Origin: Dysidea avara
Taxonomy: Eukaryota; Porifera; Demospongiae; Dictyoceratida; Dysideidae
Reading direction: 5' to 3'
Length of the DNA stretch: 64,000 bases
Assembly (NCBI RefSeq): GCF_963678975.1
Contig: NC_089275.1
Span: 22,133,977-22,197,976, forward strand
The notes under the pieces are model-generated. The model worked only from the letters and a program-made list of their open reading frames with translations. It did no database searches and was not told the origin of the DNA. This document shows positions 22,570 through 34,900 of this stretch, in pieces (position 1 is the first letter of the stretch; each line of letters begins with the position of its first letter). Made by a program: the position numbers and the translations under genes.

Positions 22570-25500
22570 ATCAGTAGCTTAATCACTTAATTCACTGCTG
22601 TAAAATAGGCGCTGCCGCTGAGGAGCAGAAACCTTGCAATCGAGTTGCCAGGGAGCATTAATAAGAGTACTGTGCCTACCCGCCCGACTCAGGACTGTCT
22701 ATGTAATAATAGAGCGGCTAAGCGAAAAATCGTTCACTTTTGATAAAAGCACGAACTATTTGATACGGTGCCATTAAAATTGCCAATCATACCACGCTGA
22801 CACATAAAACCAATAGCTACTATGGAAGCCATAAAAATGCTCAATAGTAAATGTGCTGGGACTTTGCAAATGCATAGACAAGCAAGGGTGGATCATATGA
22901 TACTCATATCCAAAAGCTGATGTCCATCCTGGTCATTGGCTTGCAAACGAAGGGTCAAAGTTTACGAAGCCATAGATGTGTAATATATTGTTTCTGTTGG
23001 ATTGTGCCTGTACTTTTTACATATTGCCCCATTAGAAGTGTTGGAAAACAGTTCATTTCACCACATTTTGAAAATTTTTCTGATTCCATGCTACCTGTAA
23101 ATTTGAAATACATTCATGCTATGTAGCTAAGGTAAAATGAAGACTTGTGTACTTGTATGGTTTCTTGGTCAGCTAGAAATAGGCCTATAACTTAGTTTAA
23201 GTTTCCAAACATGCTGATTTTGATGTGGCACCATATCTCAAATGATTTATTATAGCTACCTTACTCAACTTCCATGCTTTTAATTTATCATGAAGTGAAC
23301 AATTTTATAAAAAAAAATTGTTGCTTAGCTAGCCACTTTACTACAATGGCTATTGAACAATTGGTAAAATTTTGTACCACTTGTTTGATGCTTCATTAAT
23401 TTCAGCTTAATCCATCAATTTAGTTTGGTTTTCATGAGGACTAAACCATGCTTTGTCAATCTCACCTGATCACGTACCATCTCAGTTTTACCCTGAATTT
23501 CTTTTACCACCATTGGTGGAATTTGGTACCAGATATTCTGAAGAAACAAGCTAACTTTAATGTTTCAAGTGCTGTTTTATTGCTGAATACCTCTCAGATT
23601 TGGTCGTAAGACATACAATTTCAGCCTTGATATCACGACTGCTTGCTGATCTCACAATTTCTAAAATTTGTTAAGGCACACTAAAGTATCCTTTGTACCA
23701 GGTATAGCTATCATGTGATAAATCAATTAGAGCAGTGGGGTGGCTCTGTATTGTTCTGGAATTTTTAGCGGTTTTCCGTATTTTTGACAGTTTTGAACAC
23801 AGCCGGGCATTATTACATCTTGGGAAAATACTCAACACATAAGAATTATGAGGATTTAACGTGAATTGCTATCAGTGATGCATGGGCGGATCCAGGAGCT
23901 GGCAAGGGGAGGGGCACAAACAAGTTCAGATTCACACCATTGAAGAGGAATCAACCACTAGCTACAATCTCAGGCTGTTGTAGTTGATATACACATAGGT
24001 GCAAATAATCACCTCTCAGCAGTATTTCCCTGTTGAATTGTGCCATTTAGGCCATTGCAGAATCTTGTAAAGTGTTTAAAGGTGCTACAAAAACTAAAAC
24101 ACCCGTCAAACGATAATTATTTCTAGAGGCGCTTAATACCATGAAAGTGCTGGGTCATGACAGTTTGAGTTTAATTTCAGGTTATGTGTGTAGTAAAAAG
24201 AAGTAATATTCCTGCCTTTTAAGCTAAACAGTATTCATTTCTTGAGTAATAAACTGATATTGGCATTATCAAAGTAATAGCTATAGCTAGCTAGGTATTC
24301 TTCAGAGGGGGGGCATTTGTCCCAAATGCCCCATGTTATTACAAACATTTATTACTTAATTTGTTGTGAGGTGCATTGTGCAGAGGATCAAATCAAGATG
24401 ATGTGCTGAGCACTGAATCCACAGCTGCATACCTACATGTATAATGATATTATATGTACTCAAGCCTTGAAGTGAGAAGTAATTTCAACAAGTGCATTAC
24501 AGAAGTTGAGACTGATATCACGTGGTGCAAGGATAGAAAGTTTCTTATCATAGTGTAGGCTACACTATATATAGCATAGAGATATTATATGCTGTGGTAA
24601 ACAGCAGTATTGCACCCATGTAGCTAGCTAGTTGTGCCTTTCAACATTGTTTTTTTGTTTTTTTTGTGAAAACAAATGTGTGTGTGCATGAGCCCCATGG
24701 TAGGCTTCACAGCTGCATGAGGGATGAGTGGTTGGCTTTCTCACGATCAGGTCTGCTTCCAGGTTGAGAGGTCTGTTGTTGTTCCACCTTGTGGATGAAA
24801 GCAGTGTGATGAAGTGTAATGGGTGATATGTTCTCACTGTTGGTGAATATGATGGGATGGAGATTGCAAGTTGATGATACAGTGCCTTGTGTAGAATTAG
24901 CAGCCTGGGTATCTCACGATGAGTCTCAAGAGATGGCTATAGGATAATTGAACTAACATTGCTGAAACTGAGCTAAATCTACTGTATAGTCAACATAAAT
25001 CTATCAAGCTGCGCAATCATGCCTTTCTAGTTGTTGTCTCATATGTAATTAATTTATAGCTTAATTTAAGCCTTCTGGGTATAATTATGTAGATAATTAT
25101 TGCGGGTGTAAACTTTTCTGATTGATCAATGGATATAAGAATAAACTGCGGACAGTCCCTCCTGTACTAGATGCACATATACACCTATAACACCAGGAGA
25201 AGCTAAAGCAACCTTACCCAATCTTCTCTGCAGTTAGACTCCGTCAAGTACTGGTCATACACATAGGGCTTAAATACACACACTGGTCATGTGGGATTTA
25301 AATTTAAATTTTCTGGGAAACTGAGAGCTGCACTAAAGGTGTGTAGAAAATTGCTAAAATTTTTTGAGCTTGAGATGCTAAGAAAAGTTAGTGGAAATCC
25401 CAGACGTATAATAAGAGCAGGAGCATTATCACTTGCATAATACAATTCACACAACATTGATTCAAATTGGTGGGTATAGCATGGGTTGACATTCATTAAT

Positions 25501-26050
25501 TATAATGAGTGAGTGACTACACTCTTTGAATCGGTGCTGCATGAAGAGGCTTGGAAGAGTGGGAAAAATGATATAATATGTTGGCCTTGATATTGGATTC
25601 AAGACATGCATTATGCAGTCAAACACTCACAAGGTTTTCCAAAAGCTCAAGGCTGAAGGTTTTCCAAGGCTCACTCACAATCTTTTGATTCTCAGTTTGC
25701 TTAGTGTTTCTAACTAGTTCCATATGGTTGACTTTCAACACTAAGGTGCAGATGCTCAGTGGTATGAAACATGTATGTAGTTGCCTATCCCTGGAGTCTG
25801 TATTATAGATATGTATGCATACAATAGACAAAAAACAAGTTTATAGGATTGGTCATTGTGAGTTATGTTGGATTGCAAAAACATATTACTTATTAATATG
25901 CAATTGTTCAGTAATGTTCAGATCTCTCAGTTTCACCATGAGACTTGGGTTTCAGGATGTGTGCTGGAATATTTCAATTTGCAATTGCTTCACTGTGCAC
26001 TTTAGCTGCTTCAATAACAGGATAGTGCATGGTACTGCATTAAATATGGG
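22570..26050. other. gene-less stretch
   Basis: No supported gene. A GGGCGGATCCAGG end-like sequence at about 23884 resembles the CAGGGGCGGATC family, but I could not find a matching right end; a G-run near 24306 is the nearest candidate. Simple GT/TG-rich sequence occurs near 24640-24700. The ORFs here are short and lack protein-like features. Confidence 0.5.
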
Positions 26051-26054
26051 ACAT

Positions 26055-26605
26055 GTGATGATCTGTAAGATCTCATTGCTATAAGTCCCTTGTCAGACCC
26101 ATACTAAAATATGCTTCACCTATATGGGCTCCTCACCTTCAATCTGATATTTGTGCCATAGAAAAGATTCAACGTAGTGCTGCAAGGTATACAATGAACA
26201 ATTACTCCTGGAGAAGTAGTGTTACTAACATGCTCACATCACTTAATTGGCCCTCTCTAGAATCACGACGTACATTTTGCAAACTAGTTATGTTTTATAA
26301 GATAATCAATTGTCAAATGGAAGTTCCATCTATCTCACTAACATCAATGTCATCAGTTACCAGAGGTCATTCACAACGTTTCAGAATCCCACAAACAAGA
26401 ATCAACTTGTACTTATTTTCCTTTTTACCATCCACTATTAAATTATGGAACACTTTGCCAGAAGATGTGGTCAATCAGCCATCTATAAACTGTTTTAAGG
26501 ACATTTTGTTAAATCATCTGAATTTACTTTGATTTTGTTTTGTATCTCTGTGTTATACTCCTTGATGGAGTCCTACACAGTAATAAATAAATAAATAAAA
26601 ATTTA
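26055..26605 (+). mobile_element. 5'-truncated LINE (non-LTR reverse transcriptase C-terminus)
   Basis: The frame reads YKSLVRPILKYASPIWAPHL, then EKIQRSAARYTMNNYS, LNWPSLESRR, RINLYLFSFLP and LWNTLPEDVV, ending at 26532. This is the typical C-terminal end of a non-LTR reverse transcriptase ORF2, after the thumb region. It is followed within 50-60 bases by an AATAAATAAATAAATAAAA tail, as expected at the 3' end of an inserted LINE. The catalytic region is missing (5' truncation), so it is a dead copy. The last 150 codons have no stop, suggesting recent insertion. A related but broken piece lies on the minus strand at about 52560-52800. Confidence 0.87.
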
Positions 26606-28528
26606 TAAATACCAAAGAATTAACTTTTGTAACTAATTAACTAAGTGAGTAACATGTATATGTACACAATAGGGCAAGTACTGCACTGTATGGCATGTAT
26701 GCAGGTACAATATGTATAGCTAGCTACAAATTCATTGCTGCAATCCAGCATGTAGAATGTGAGTATGGGTACGTACTATCAAAGCATAAATAATATTTTC
26801 CTGGTACTACTATTCCACATAGTTTACACCTGCATGTGTGGTAAACATATAATTAGCTATAAGCACAATACTACAGCTGTCTTAGCTCTATTGTATAGCC
26901 TGTATGCATGCTCAGATCATTTTGTAGTAGACTTGCAGGATGGCATGAAGTAACCTCATGTTCTTTAAAGTGATATCACCATGTATGCTAGCTACATGAA
27001 TGGTGCACGCTGATGTTTAATGCTTGGCTTCTGTATAAATTGCTTAATGTGGGGATGGTGAGGGAGATGGTCCTGCGCATGGGGCAGGTATCAATGCTAG
27101 TATAATGTAAGAAAGGAGATCTATTAACTCTGAGTAAAGCTATCGGCATGTACTTAAAAATAGGCCGCACTGATAACAGTAGGAATCAGAGCCATGTGTA
27201 GGTGTTGAGAAACTTATTTAATTACTTTTATAACTAGGTGTTCAGTCAACATGAAAGAGAGTAGTGTGAAGAGCTTGGCTACTGTACATCAAACATGTAT
27301 TACCTCCACTAATTATCCATACTCAATTTTATGCTGGAATCACTGTTTTAAAATCAAATACATTTTGTTAGGCACCTGACGATTATGATGGCATAATTAA
27401 TTTTTAGGTGCCTGAAGCACTAAGCTTAAGGCTGTCACAACAGGCCAAATGTAATGTTATAAATATTTGCTTGTGAAAAACATCCTCCACAAAACTTTGA
27501 CATAATTATACTCTAATAGAACAATCAGTATATCTAATAAAGTAGTCAGGTAGTTGCCATACTTACTTGGTTAAACACATTCACTGCACCTTATTACCTT
27601 AAATAGTAGCATAGTGCCACAATTGAGTTTGACAATAAGGGGGGGCTTAAACATTGTTTTCAATCATCAAGTAGTGGTCGAGTTTGACTAGTTGCTGCAT
27701 TGAATTTTTGTAATAAATGCTGTGGTGTTTATTACTAAAATCACAACAAAATCACACTGATTACTTGTGTTTAACCAAGTAATATAGTATTTGGTGTGAC
27801 TATTCTATTCATTACAAGGTGACGTTATTGTACAGGCAAACAATGTATTTACCTACTCACAACTCCAAAAGTCCATTTAGAAAGCACAGTTTTAATCTAT
27901 TAGCATAAACATGAGAACCAATTAAGGCATAAACAATGAGTATAATGATGTAATTAATTCTCTACCTGTTTACTACTAGGACACAGTAGCTATTTTAACT
28001 CAAGTGTAGTGAACCATTTTATATGATGTATAGATAGCTATAGAACAGTTATACCACATACGTATTGCATGTGCACATGCACTGTATATGCAATCACAGT
28101 CTTTGCCTGCCAAGGGTGTATGCGTTACTTGTTAATCGTGTTGGCAATGATCACTTGAATTTCAAAATGTACAGATTCTGTAAGTTTGATTGAGTAAAGA
28201 ATATCTACAGTTTATGCATGCATGCTATACTGACAGATTGTGTAGTTACGTAAGCCTGTTTTTGCAAGAACAATCCATACATGTGTGTATATGGTATATA
28301 CGTTAATTCAACTTTCTTGAACTGTAATAGTATCATATAGCCAAAATCATGCAAGTAATCCCAGGTTGATATGCATGCATGTTTTTCTTCAGATGCAGTC
28401 AGATTACATGTCCTACTCATAGTCTTTAAAAGCAAATAATCTATCACCAAAAAGTAGGAACTAGCTTTCAAAAAATTTACACATGTTTCTGCTATGTACA
28501 TTTAGACCCCTGAAGGATATGTACTTGT
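26606..28528. other. gene-less stretch
   Basis: I find nothing coding. Degenerate CTCTAATAGA motifs occur at 27510-27550, followed by a GGGGGG run near 27640. This may be one end of another foldback, but no partner arm was found. Confidence 0.45.
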
Positions 28529-28568
28529 GTTGTGTGTGTGCGTGTGTTTGTATTGTGTGTGTGTATGG
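28529..28568. repeat. (GT)n microsatellite
   Basis: A GTGT-rich simple repeat with interruptions (ttgtgtgtgtgcgtgtg, then tgtgtgtgtgt). Confidence 0.8.
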
Positions 28569-29011
28569 TGGATTTTAAGGTGATCATATAAATGACCTAG
28601 GAAAGAGATCTAGATCCAATCCAAGCGGGAGTGTAGTAATTAACTAGCTATACTTTTGAAGTAGCTAGTACATGATCAATGGCAGTTCCAGGGGGGCATG
28701 TCTCCAAAAACAAGAAAAAACAAATTTGAGATACTCTAATAGAGCAGTCAGTCAAATACTCAGCACACATAAAGTGTCCATGCACACTATCGGCCGCCAT
28801 TTTGTGCTTTGACATGATTGTGGATAAGGTACATTCAGATTGCAGAATCTCAGTAAGTCACCAGAAATGTGACCTATCAAAGTTGTGGTGACGCATTTCA
28901 AAGTTGATGGATCATGTTTTCCGGTTGGCGCTTTACGGTTTTGTTGCAAACATTCCGCAAACCTCAGGATCATCACACGTCGTTCTACTGCAAGGGGTAG
29001 TCCCTACCAGT

Positions 29012-29853
29012 CAATGTTTATTCTAGGATTTATACTTTGGGGGGGGGGAGGGATCAGGAATTTTGGGGGTGACCAGGTGCCTGAAAGTCTACATAATTAT
29101 AGTTGTCCAAGTTCACTATAATTTAAAACAGTTGAAATAGTTGTGAAACTGGTTAGTCGTTTAAGGCTGTGTCATGAGTGTTGGTTTTGATTTTTGTGCA
29201 GATTGGGTGAAGCCAAATCCTATGGTTGGTAGCTCACATAGTGATGTAATATCTAGGACAACCATGTGCACCTCATGTACACAATTATTCTATTAGTAGT
29301 GCACTGCGTTTGTTGAATCTGGTGAATAAACAATTTGTGTGAGATCACTAAGATGTTGTATTGACTATCATTGCATGTATAATACCAACTGCATGGGTGG
29401 TTGTCTTACAAGAACCTTATAGGCTATTTCAAATTGAATGTTAGGGTATTTTTATGGTTATGGATTTTTTAAAATCAGGCTTTGAGATTTAATCTGGCAG
29501 TATATTTGCTGGCTGTGCTTGCCATTTTAAATATTTTACAAAATTACAGAACATTTTAAGAAACTGGGGAAACTTGAACTCTCATTGTGCATGTACCCTA
29601 GGAGACTTTTAAACATTAATATTGAACCTGAAAGCATTGTAAGGTAGCTAGCACATGCAATTTTAACCTGAGAAAATTTTACATATTAATCACTCTTGAG
29701 ATTGAATCTGAGAGCATTTTAAAGTTTTGTGTGCCATTTTAAAAACAAGCTGGACCTAAGTATAGGTGTAGCAGTTACTCACAATTTTAGGGGGTGAGTT
29801 TGAGATTTTAGGGGGGAAAGTTCCCCACCCTAACATCCCTAGAATAAACACTG
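29012..29853. mobile_element. hAT-like MITE, 842 bp, 8-bp target-site duplication
   Basis: The element begins CAATGTTTATTCTAGG and ends CCTAGAATAAACACTG. CTACCAGT is duplicated at 29004-29011 and 29854-29861. G-runs lie just inside both ends (about 29039-29049 and, more weakly, 29790-29820). The interior has no ORF of note; it contains recurring 'tgaga(t)tgaatctgagagcatttta' phrases near 29620 and 29700. The 8-bp duplication points to hAT-type mobilisation. Confidence 0.92.
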
Positions 29854-30174
29854 CTACCAGTAGTCCTGTAGAACTATTTGCCACCGGGATCAAGATTTTT
29901 GATTGACGAAAATGCACCTTGATTTCATTTAAAAGGTACCTTGATCCCCTGACAATCTAGCATAGAAGCCTTGTAAATTCTCGGTTTGCCTACAAGTTGG
30001 CTTTCTAAGGTCTTGTCCAAGGTGCTTGATCACCCTTTTTTAGGAAGTCTTGATCGTTTGATTCAGTGTGAAATAACCTCTTGATCATGATCGTTTGATT
30101 CGATTTTGATCCCGGTCACAAATGGTTCTACAGGAGTATTGCCCTTGTACCGTAAGAGGACAAAGTTCTATAAA

Positions 30175-31200
30175 CTGCGCTGGGACATTGGAAACAGTGG
30201 AAATTGAAAACTGAAACTGAAAAACAAAAATTGGTCAAAACTTCATATTAGCAGGTACCTCTTAACAAAGACCACCTCTGCAATAAGACCACCCGTATAA
30301 TAAGACCGCCTCATTATAGTAGTTGTAGGTCCAACAAAAAGGCCATTAGGTGTACTCATAATGTAATAAAGTATCAATCAATCAGACAGTACTTAAAAGT
30401 TAAAATGACAGCTGCAGGGTTGTACATAAGGATATACTATCTTACCATGCCAAGACCTAAAGTCCATGGTCATGTCACAATGAAAAAGGGGTAATTGCAT
30501 GCATAATTTACTCTGCTGATACTGGATTTGATAATGGATTTCTCATGAATTGTGCATGATTTAAGAGTTGCATAGTTAAATTAATAATCTTGGACTTTGT
30601 GTCTTAGTAATAGTTAGACACTTGTGATAGGTGTCTTCGAGGATTTAAAAACCTGAGGTGATGTCAATAATTACCTGTGCCTCAGTAATTACTGATGTCA
30701 CCTCAGGTTTTTAAATCTTTGAAGATGCTTATTACGAGTACCTAACAATTATCAAGACACAAAGTCCAAGATCATTAATGTTGATTTTGTAACTATGCAA
30801 CTACTAAATCATGCACAATTCATGAGAAATCCATTATCAAATCCAGTATCAGAGGAGTAAATTATACATGCAATTGCTCCATATTCATTTGTGACATGAC
30901 CATGGACTTTAGGTCTTAGCACGGTAAGGTAGTATATCCTTTTGTACAACCCTGTAGCTGTCATTTAAACTTTTAAGTACTGTCTTGTCTGATTGATTGA
31001 TACTTTATTACATTATGAATACACCTTAGCCGGACCTACTTGACATAACTACTATAATGAGGTGGTCTTATTTTTAGAGGCGGTCTTATTATAGAGGTGG
31101 TCTTTGTTAAGAGGTACCAGTTAATATGAAGTTTTGAACAATTTAGTTTTTCTGTTTCAGTTTTCAATTTCCACTGTTTCCAATGTCCCAACCGCGCTGC
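30175..31200. mobile_element. 1-kb near-complete palindrome (foldback element)
   Basis: The left half from about 30175 (tgcgctgggacattgg) is the reverse complement, with few mismatches, of the right half ending about 31200 (ccaatgtcccaaccgcgc). The centre is near 30680, with a loop of only about 10 bases between 'caataattac' and 'gtaattactg'. Arms are about 500 bp. The central 140 bp (TTAGACAC..GTGTCTTCGAGGATTT) is a sub-repeat also present at the right end of the foldback at 41111-42750. No ORF. A fully self-complementary structure like this is usually unstable, so its retention is notable. Confidence 0.9.
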
Positions 31201-31208
31201 ATCTGTAA

Positions 31209-31578
31209 TGCACTTGTCAATTTCATGCCCCACCCCAGGTGGGGATTTGACATTGCTTCTTGTCCCCACCCCTGGGGCAATTGACAGTTGTCCAATTCAC
31301 TGACCGATTTTCGGTAGTTGCATTTCTAAACAATAAAATCGCGGCACTTGCTATAATTTTACTAGTTACAGGGCAGGTTTATTACTAGTCGCATGCATGA
31401 AATATGCGCTTAGTCATCCTTGAGGTGTTGTCAAATCCCCTTACTATGGGGGTGGGGACATAGTGGGGATTTGACAGCCGATTTTGCCCCAGTAGTGGGG
31501 AATTTGACACCACGATTTGTCAAACCCCCTGTATTCCCCCACCTCCCCCGGGGGTGGGGCATGAAATTGACAAGTGCA
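31209..31578. mobile_element. 370-bp TIR element with internal GGGGATTTGACA repeats
   Basis: The ends are TGCACTTGTCAATTTCATG and CATGAAATTGACAAGTGCA, followed on the inside by GCCCCACCCC and GGGGTGGGGC. TAA flanks both sides, a possible 3-bp duplication as for Harbinger-like elements. Inside, GGGG(A)TTTGACA occurs repeatedly in both orientations. No coding sequence. It lies about 340 bp upstream of the TRIM-NHL start codon, so it may now form part of that promoter. Confidence 0.85.
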
Positions 31579-31919
31579 TAATCACGTGCCTAGCAACTTC
31601 ATGCCTTTTATGGAAAAAGTATGCCTAGTGGACAACATACCAGTTATTTTCATAAGCAGTAGTATAGGTTGTTTACACTAGCAAATCTATTACGTGTCCG
31701 TTCATCAGTTACAGGATTCGATTGTGGGTTTGACTTTTCCAGGCAGTGAAATGCTGGAGATTTAGGTAAGTATGCTGGAGATTTGATTAAAATGCGCATT
31801 AGGCGTGTGACTTGGTAGGTCTGCTAGCATTATGCGCGACTAGTCTAGCTGCGGTGAATGTCCGGTTAATTGTGTCTCGTGTCCAACCGGGCCCGCGCTA
31901 ATGCTTGACATACCGCTTA

Positions 31920-34900
31920 ATGATGGCGACAAGCTACGAGACAAATTGGGAAATGGTTAAACAGGAGCTTACTTGTTCAATTTGTCAAGATCTTCTGAAC
32001 AATCCCAAGATACTTCCATGTCTTCATTCCTTTTGCACCGGCTGCCTTAAGGAATGGCTGGGCAGAGTGCCGTCATACTTGGAGGCATCAAAGCAAGAAC
32101 TAGAATGTCCATTACAATGTTGCGGAGGAAAAATTACGTTATCCAGTCCACGAGCTATAGAAGAACTGCCATCACATTTTTCGGCTATCCGAATGTTAGA
32201 AATCATCCGGCTACAGGAGAGGGCGAGAAGTGACACGCCCAATTGTCAAAGTTGTGAGGAAGACTCAGCAGCGTCATCTTGCAGTGAGTGCGCAATTTTC
32301 TTGTGTAAATTTTGCGAGAAGGCTCACCGAAAGGTAAAAGCAACGAAGAACCACAGCATTTCTTCTCTGGAAGACATGAGAAAAAATGGTAACCAAATCC
32401 CACCAGTTTTAACTGAGAAGGATGAGATGTGCCCCACCCATCCTACAGAACCACTGGAGTTATATTGCAGGTGCAAAAATGTATTAATCTGTGGGTCCTG
32501 CATCAAGAAACACAAGGACCATGACTATGATGTGATCTCTGATGTTGTAGACAGTGAAAAGGAGATACTGAAGGAAACTCTTCCTGATATCCAGCAACTA
32601 ATAGATGAAGTAGAAGGAGCTGTCAATGGTGTGAAGAGCAAAAGGCAAGTTGTAGAGAACAGGAAGAAAGATAACTTGCACAAATTAGATGGCACATTCG
32701 AAGCTCTCCATGCTGCCCTAGATGAACGAAAAAGACAGTTACAACAACACATCGCACAAGATGCGGATGGGAAGGATAAAGGCTTAGCATTACAGGAAGT
32801 TGAACTGTGTTCCTTATTAAGCCAATTGAAGAGCTGCTGGAGTTTCATCGGTGACAAACTACAACGAGGTGTTAGCAAAGATGTATTGTCCATGAAGAAA
32901 TCAATGCTGCAACGAAGAGATACACTGAAAGAAGTTAAATGCAAGGCAGAACTAAATCCAATAAACCAGGAGCAATTCCCAATTACACTCAGAATAAACA
33001 ACCTGATAAGTCGATTTTCCTCTTTAGGATTATTTTGTGACCCAGGAAAATGTGTTATCAATCATATAAAGAATATAGTACCTATTAACAAGAAAACTTC
33101 TGTAAGAGTTTTGTTGAAAGACACCTCTGGTAAGGACATTAATAATGCTGAAGAAATAGATGTACAGATAATAGTCCAGTATGCTGACGCATCAACTGAT
33201 GTAGCTTCTGTCAGAGCTGTTAATGCCAGCGCCTGTGAAGGTTCCTATGTTTGCAAAGGTGGCGAAAGTCATGCTGTTTTTGTGTTTGTGGGAGGATATC
33301 AGATTCCTGGAAGCCCACTCAAGTAGGTTCATACAGTAGATACAATAATTAGAAACTTACATATGTTACTGCTCAAATGCAACGTAATCTTGCAAGAGTG
33401 GGAGCGATTAAAATCTCACTAACTAAAGGGTGTAGCACCCATTTTACTCGCAAGTATTCATCTCATTTTGTCAGGGATAAATACTAGTGAGCGAAATGAG
33501 TGCTACACCCTTTAATTGGCTAGTTTTTGAATCATTTGCATTTTCGTGAGACGACATTGCATTTGAATGGTACCATAGCTTTGTAATTAACTGTCTTATT
33601 GGTGTCACCGGCACACTTGTAATTGCTAGAACTGTAGTTGGCCTATTCGACTTGATTAGTTGTTTGACGGACAGAAGATATTGGGTTGGTATATCAGTAT
33701 ATAAGTAATATATATAAACATAAATCAGGAGTTAAATACACTACACAGGTATCGTCTGTAATTATAAAGCTGGCATTTTAGTTTGACTTTTTTTTGACTA
33801 ATGCAAAAATTTATTATAATTTTACAATCATGAAAAGGTGGGTCAGTTGGGCCCAGAAAACAGATGACATGGCCTTATGTATGTAAACATTGAACTATAG
33901 TGTAATAATATTTTTAAAAGCACTGAAGTAGGGTTCTAGCAATTAAGTAGAATTCAGGAACAGGAACGACCCATGGAAAATGTCTGATAGAAGTCATTAT
34001 GCAATATTCAGCACAATGTTTCTTTGTAGCATTGTTTGGATCCTTTTGCTAAAACAATCGAACCTGCATTAAAATACTCTAATAGAGCAATCACCTGCTT
34101 GAACACTAATAGAGCGGTCAAGGATATTTCAATAACTATCCCACCAGGGACCCACATTGATGGCCTGTGAATTGAAGGACTATAGCTGTCATAGATTAGG
34201 TATATAGACTAGCCAGTCTGGCATAGCTGATCCACACGCGGAGCACAAGGGTCTGGTGACAGTTGCATTAGGCACTTGTGCAAATAGAATGCAATTAATT
34301 TCAAAATTTGCACGTGAAAACACTAACAATTTTCGGTTACAGAACTATGGTGACACTTGAATGGCAACAAACTCCTACATTTATGCTGGACGTTCATTTG
34401 GTATAACAAACTCACCAGAGAGGAGGCTGCTATATGCTGTTCCCTGTCAAAATATTTCAATTGTATGGCATGCACGAATTAATTCGAGGCTGGCTATAGA
34501 AGAAGTCACATCATAGAATGTCGTTAATTGATCTTAGAGTGATTTGATTGGACGTACCAGTTTTTCATAAGGCTGGCACAGGTGTGTAATGTGGCTGTCA
34601 CCAGATCATCTCGCTCCGCGCGTGGGTCAGTATAGACTAGCTAAGTTATTAACATGGAAAGTTAGCTCCTCCCTTGAAACCATAAAATTTAAACCATTAT
34701 AGCATAAATAGGTTTACAAAGGATTCTATTTAACTGACAGTGCCAGTGCCCCTGCAACCTCAGGAAAAAGCACATGATGGGTATGTGGTAGCTACAATAT
34801 GTGTATGTACATGGCTCCAATGAGGAGACTAATTCCTCTTGGAGCCACTTCAGTTTGACAAGCATACCAGTGCTGCATCCATACTCCCATCAAATTACTT

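Noticed and set aside
23884-24320. A further CAGGGGCGGATC-type MITE
   Set aside because: Only a left-like end is clear; no matching inverted right end or target duplication was found.
32525-33061. 178-codon minus-strand ORF
   Set aside because: It is the antisense shadow of the TRIM-NHL coiled-coil exon.
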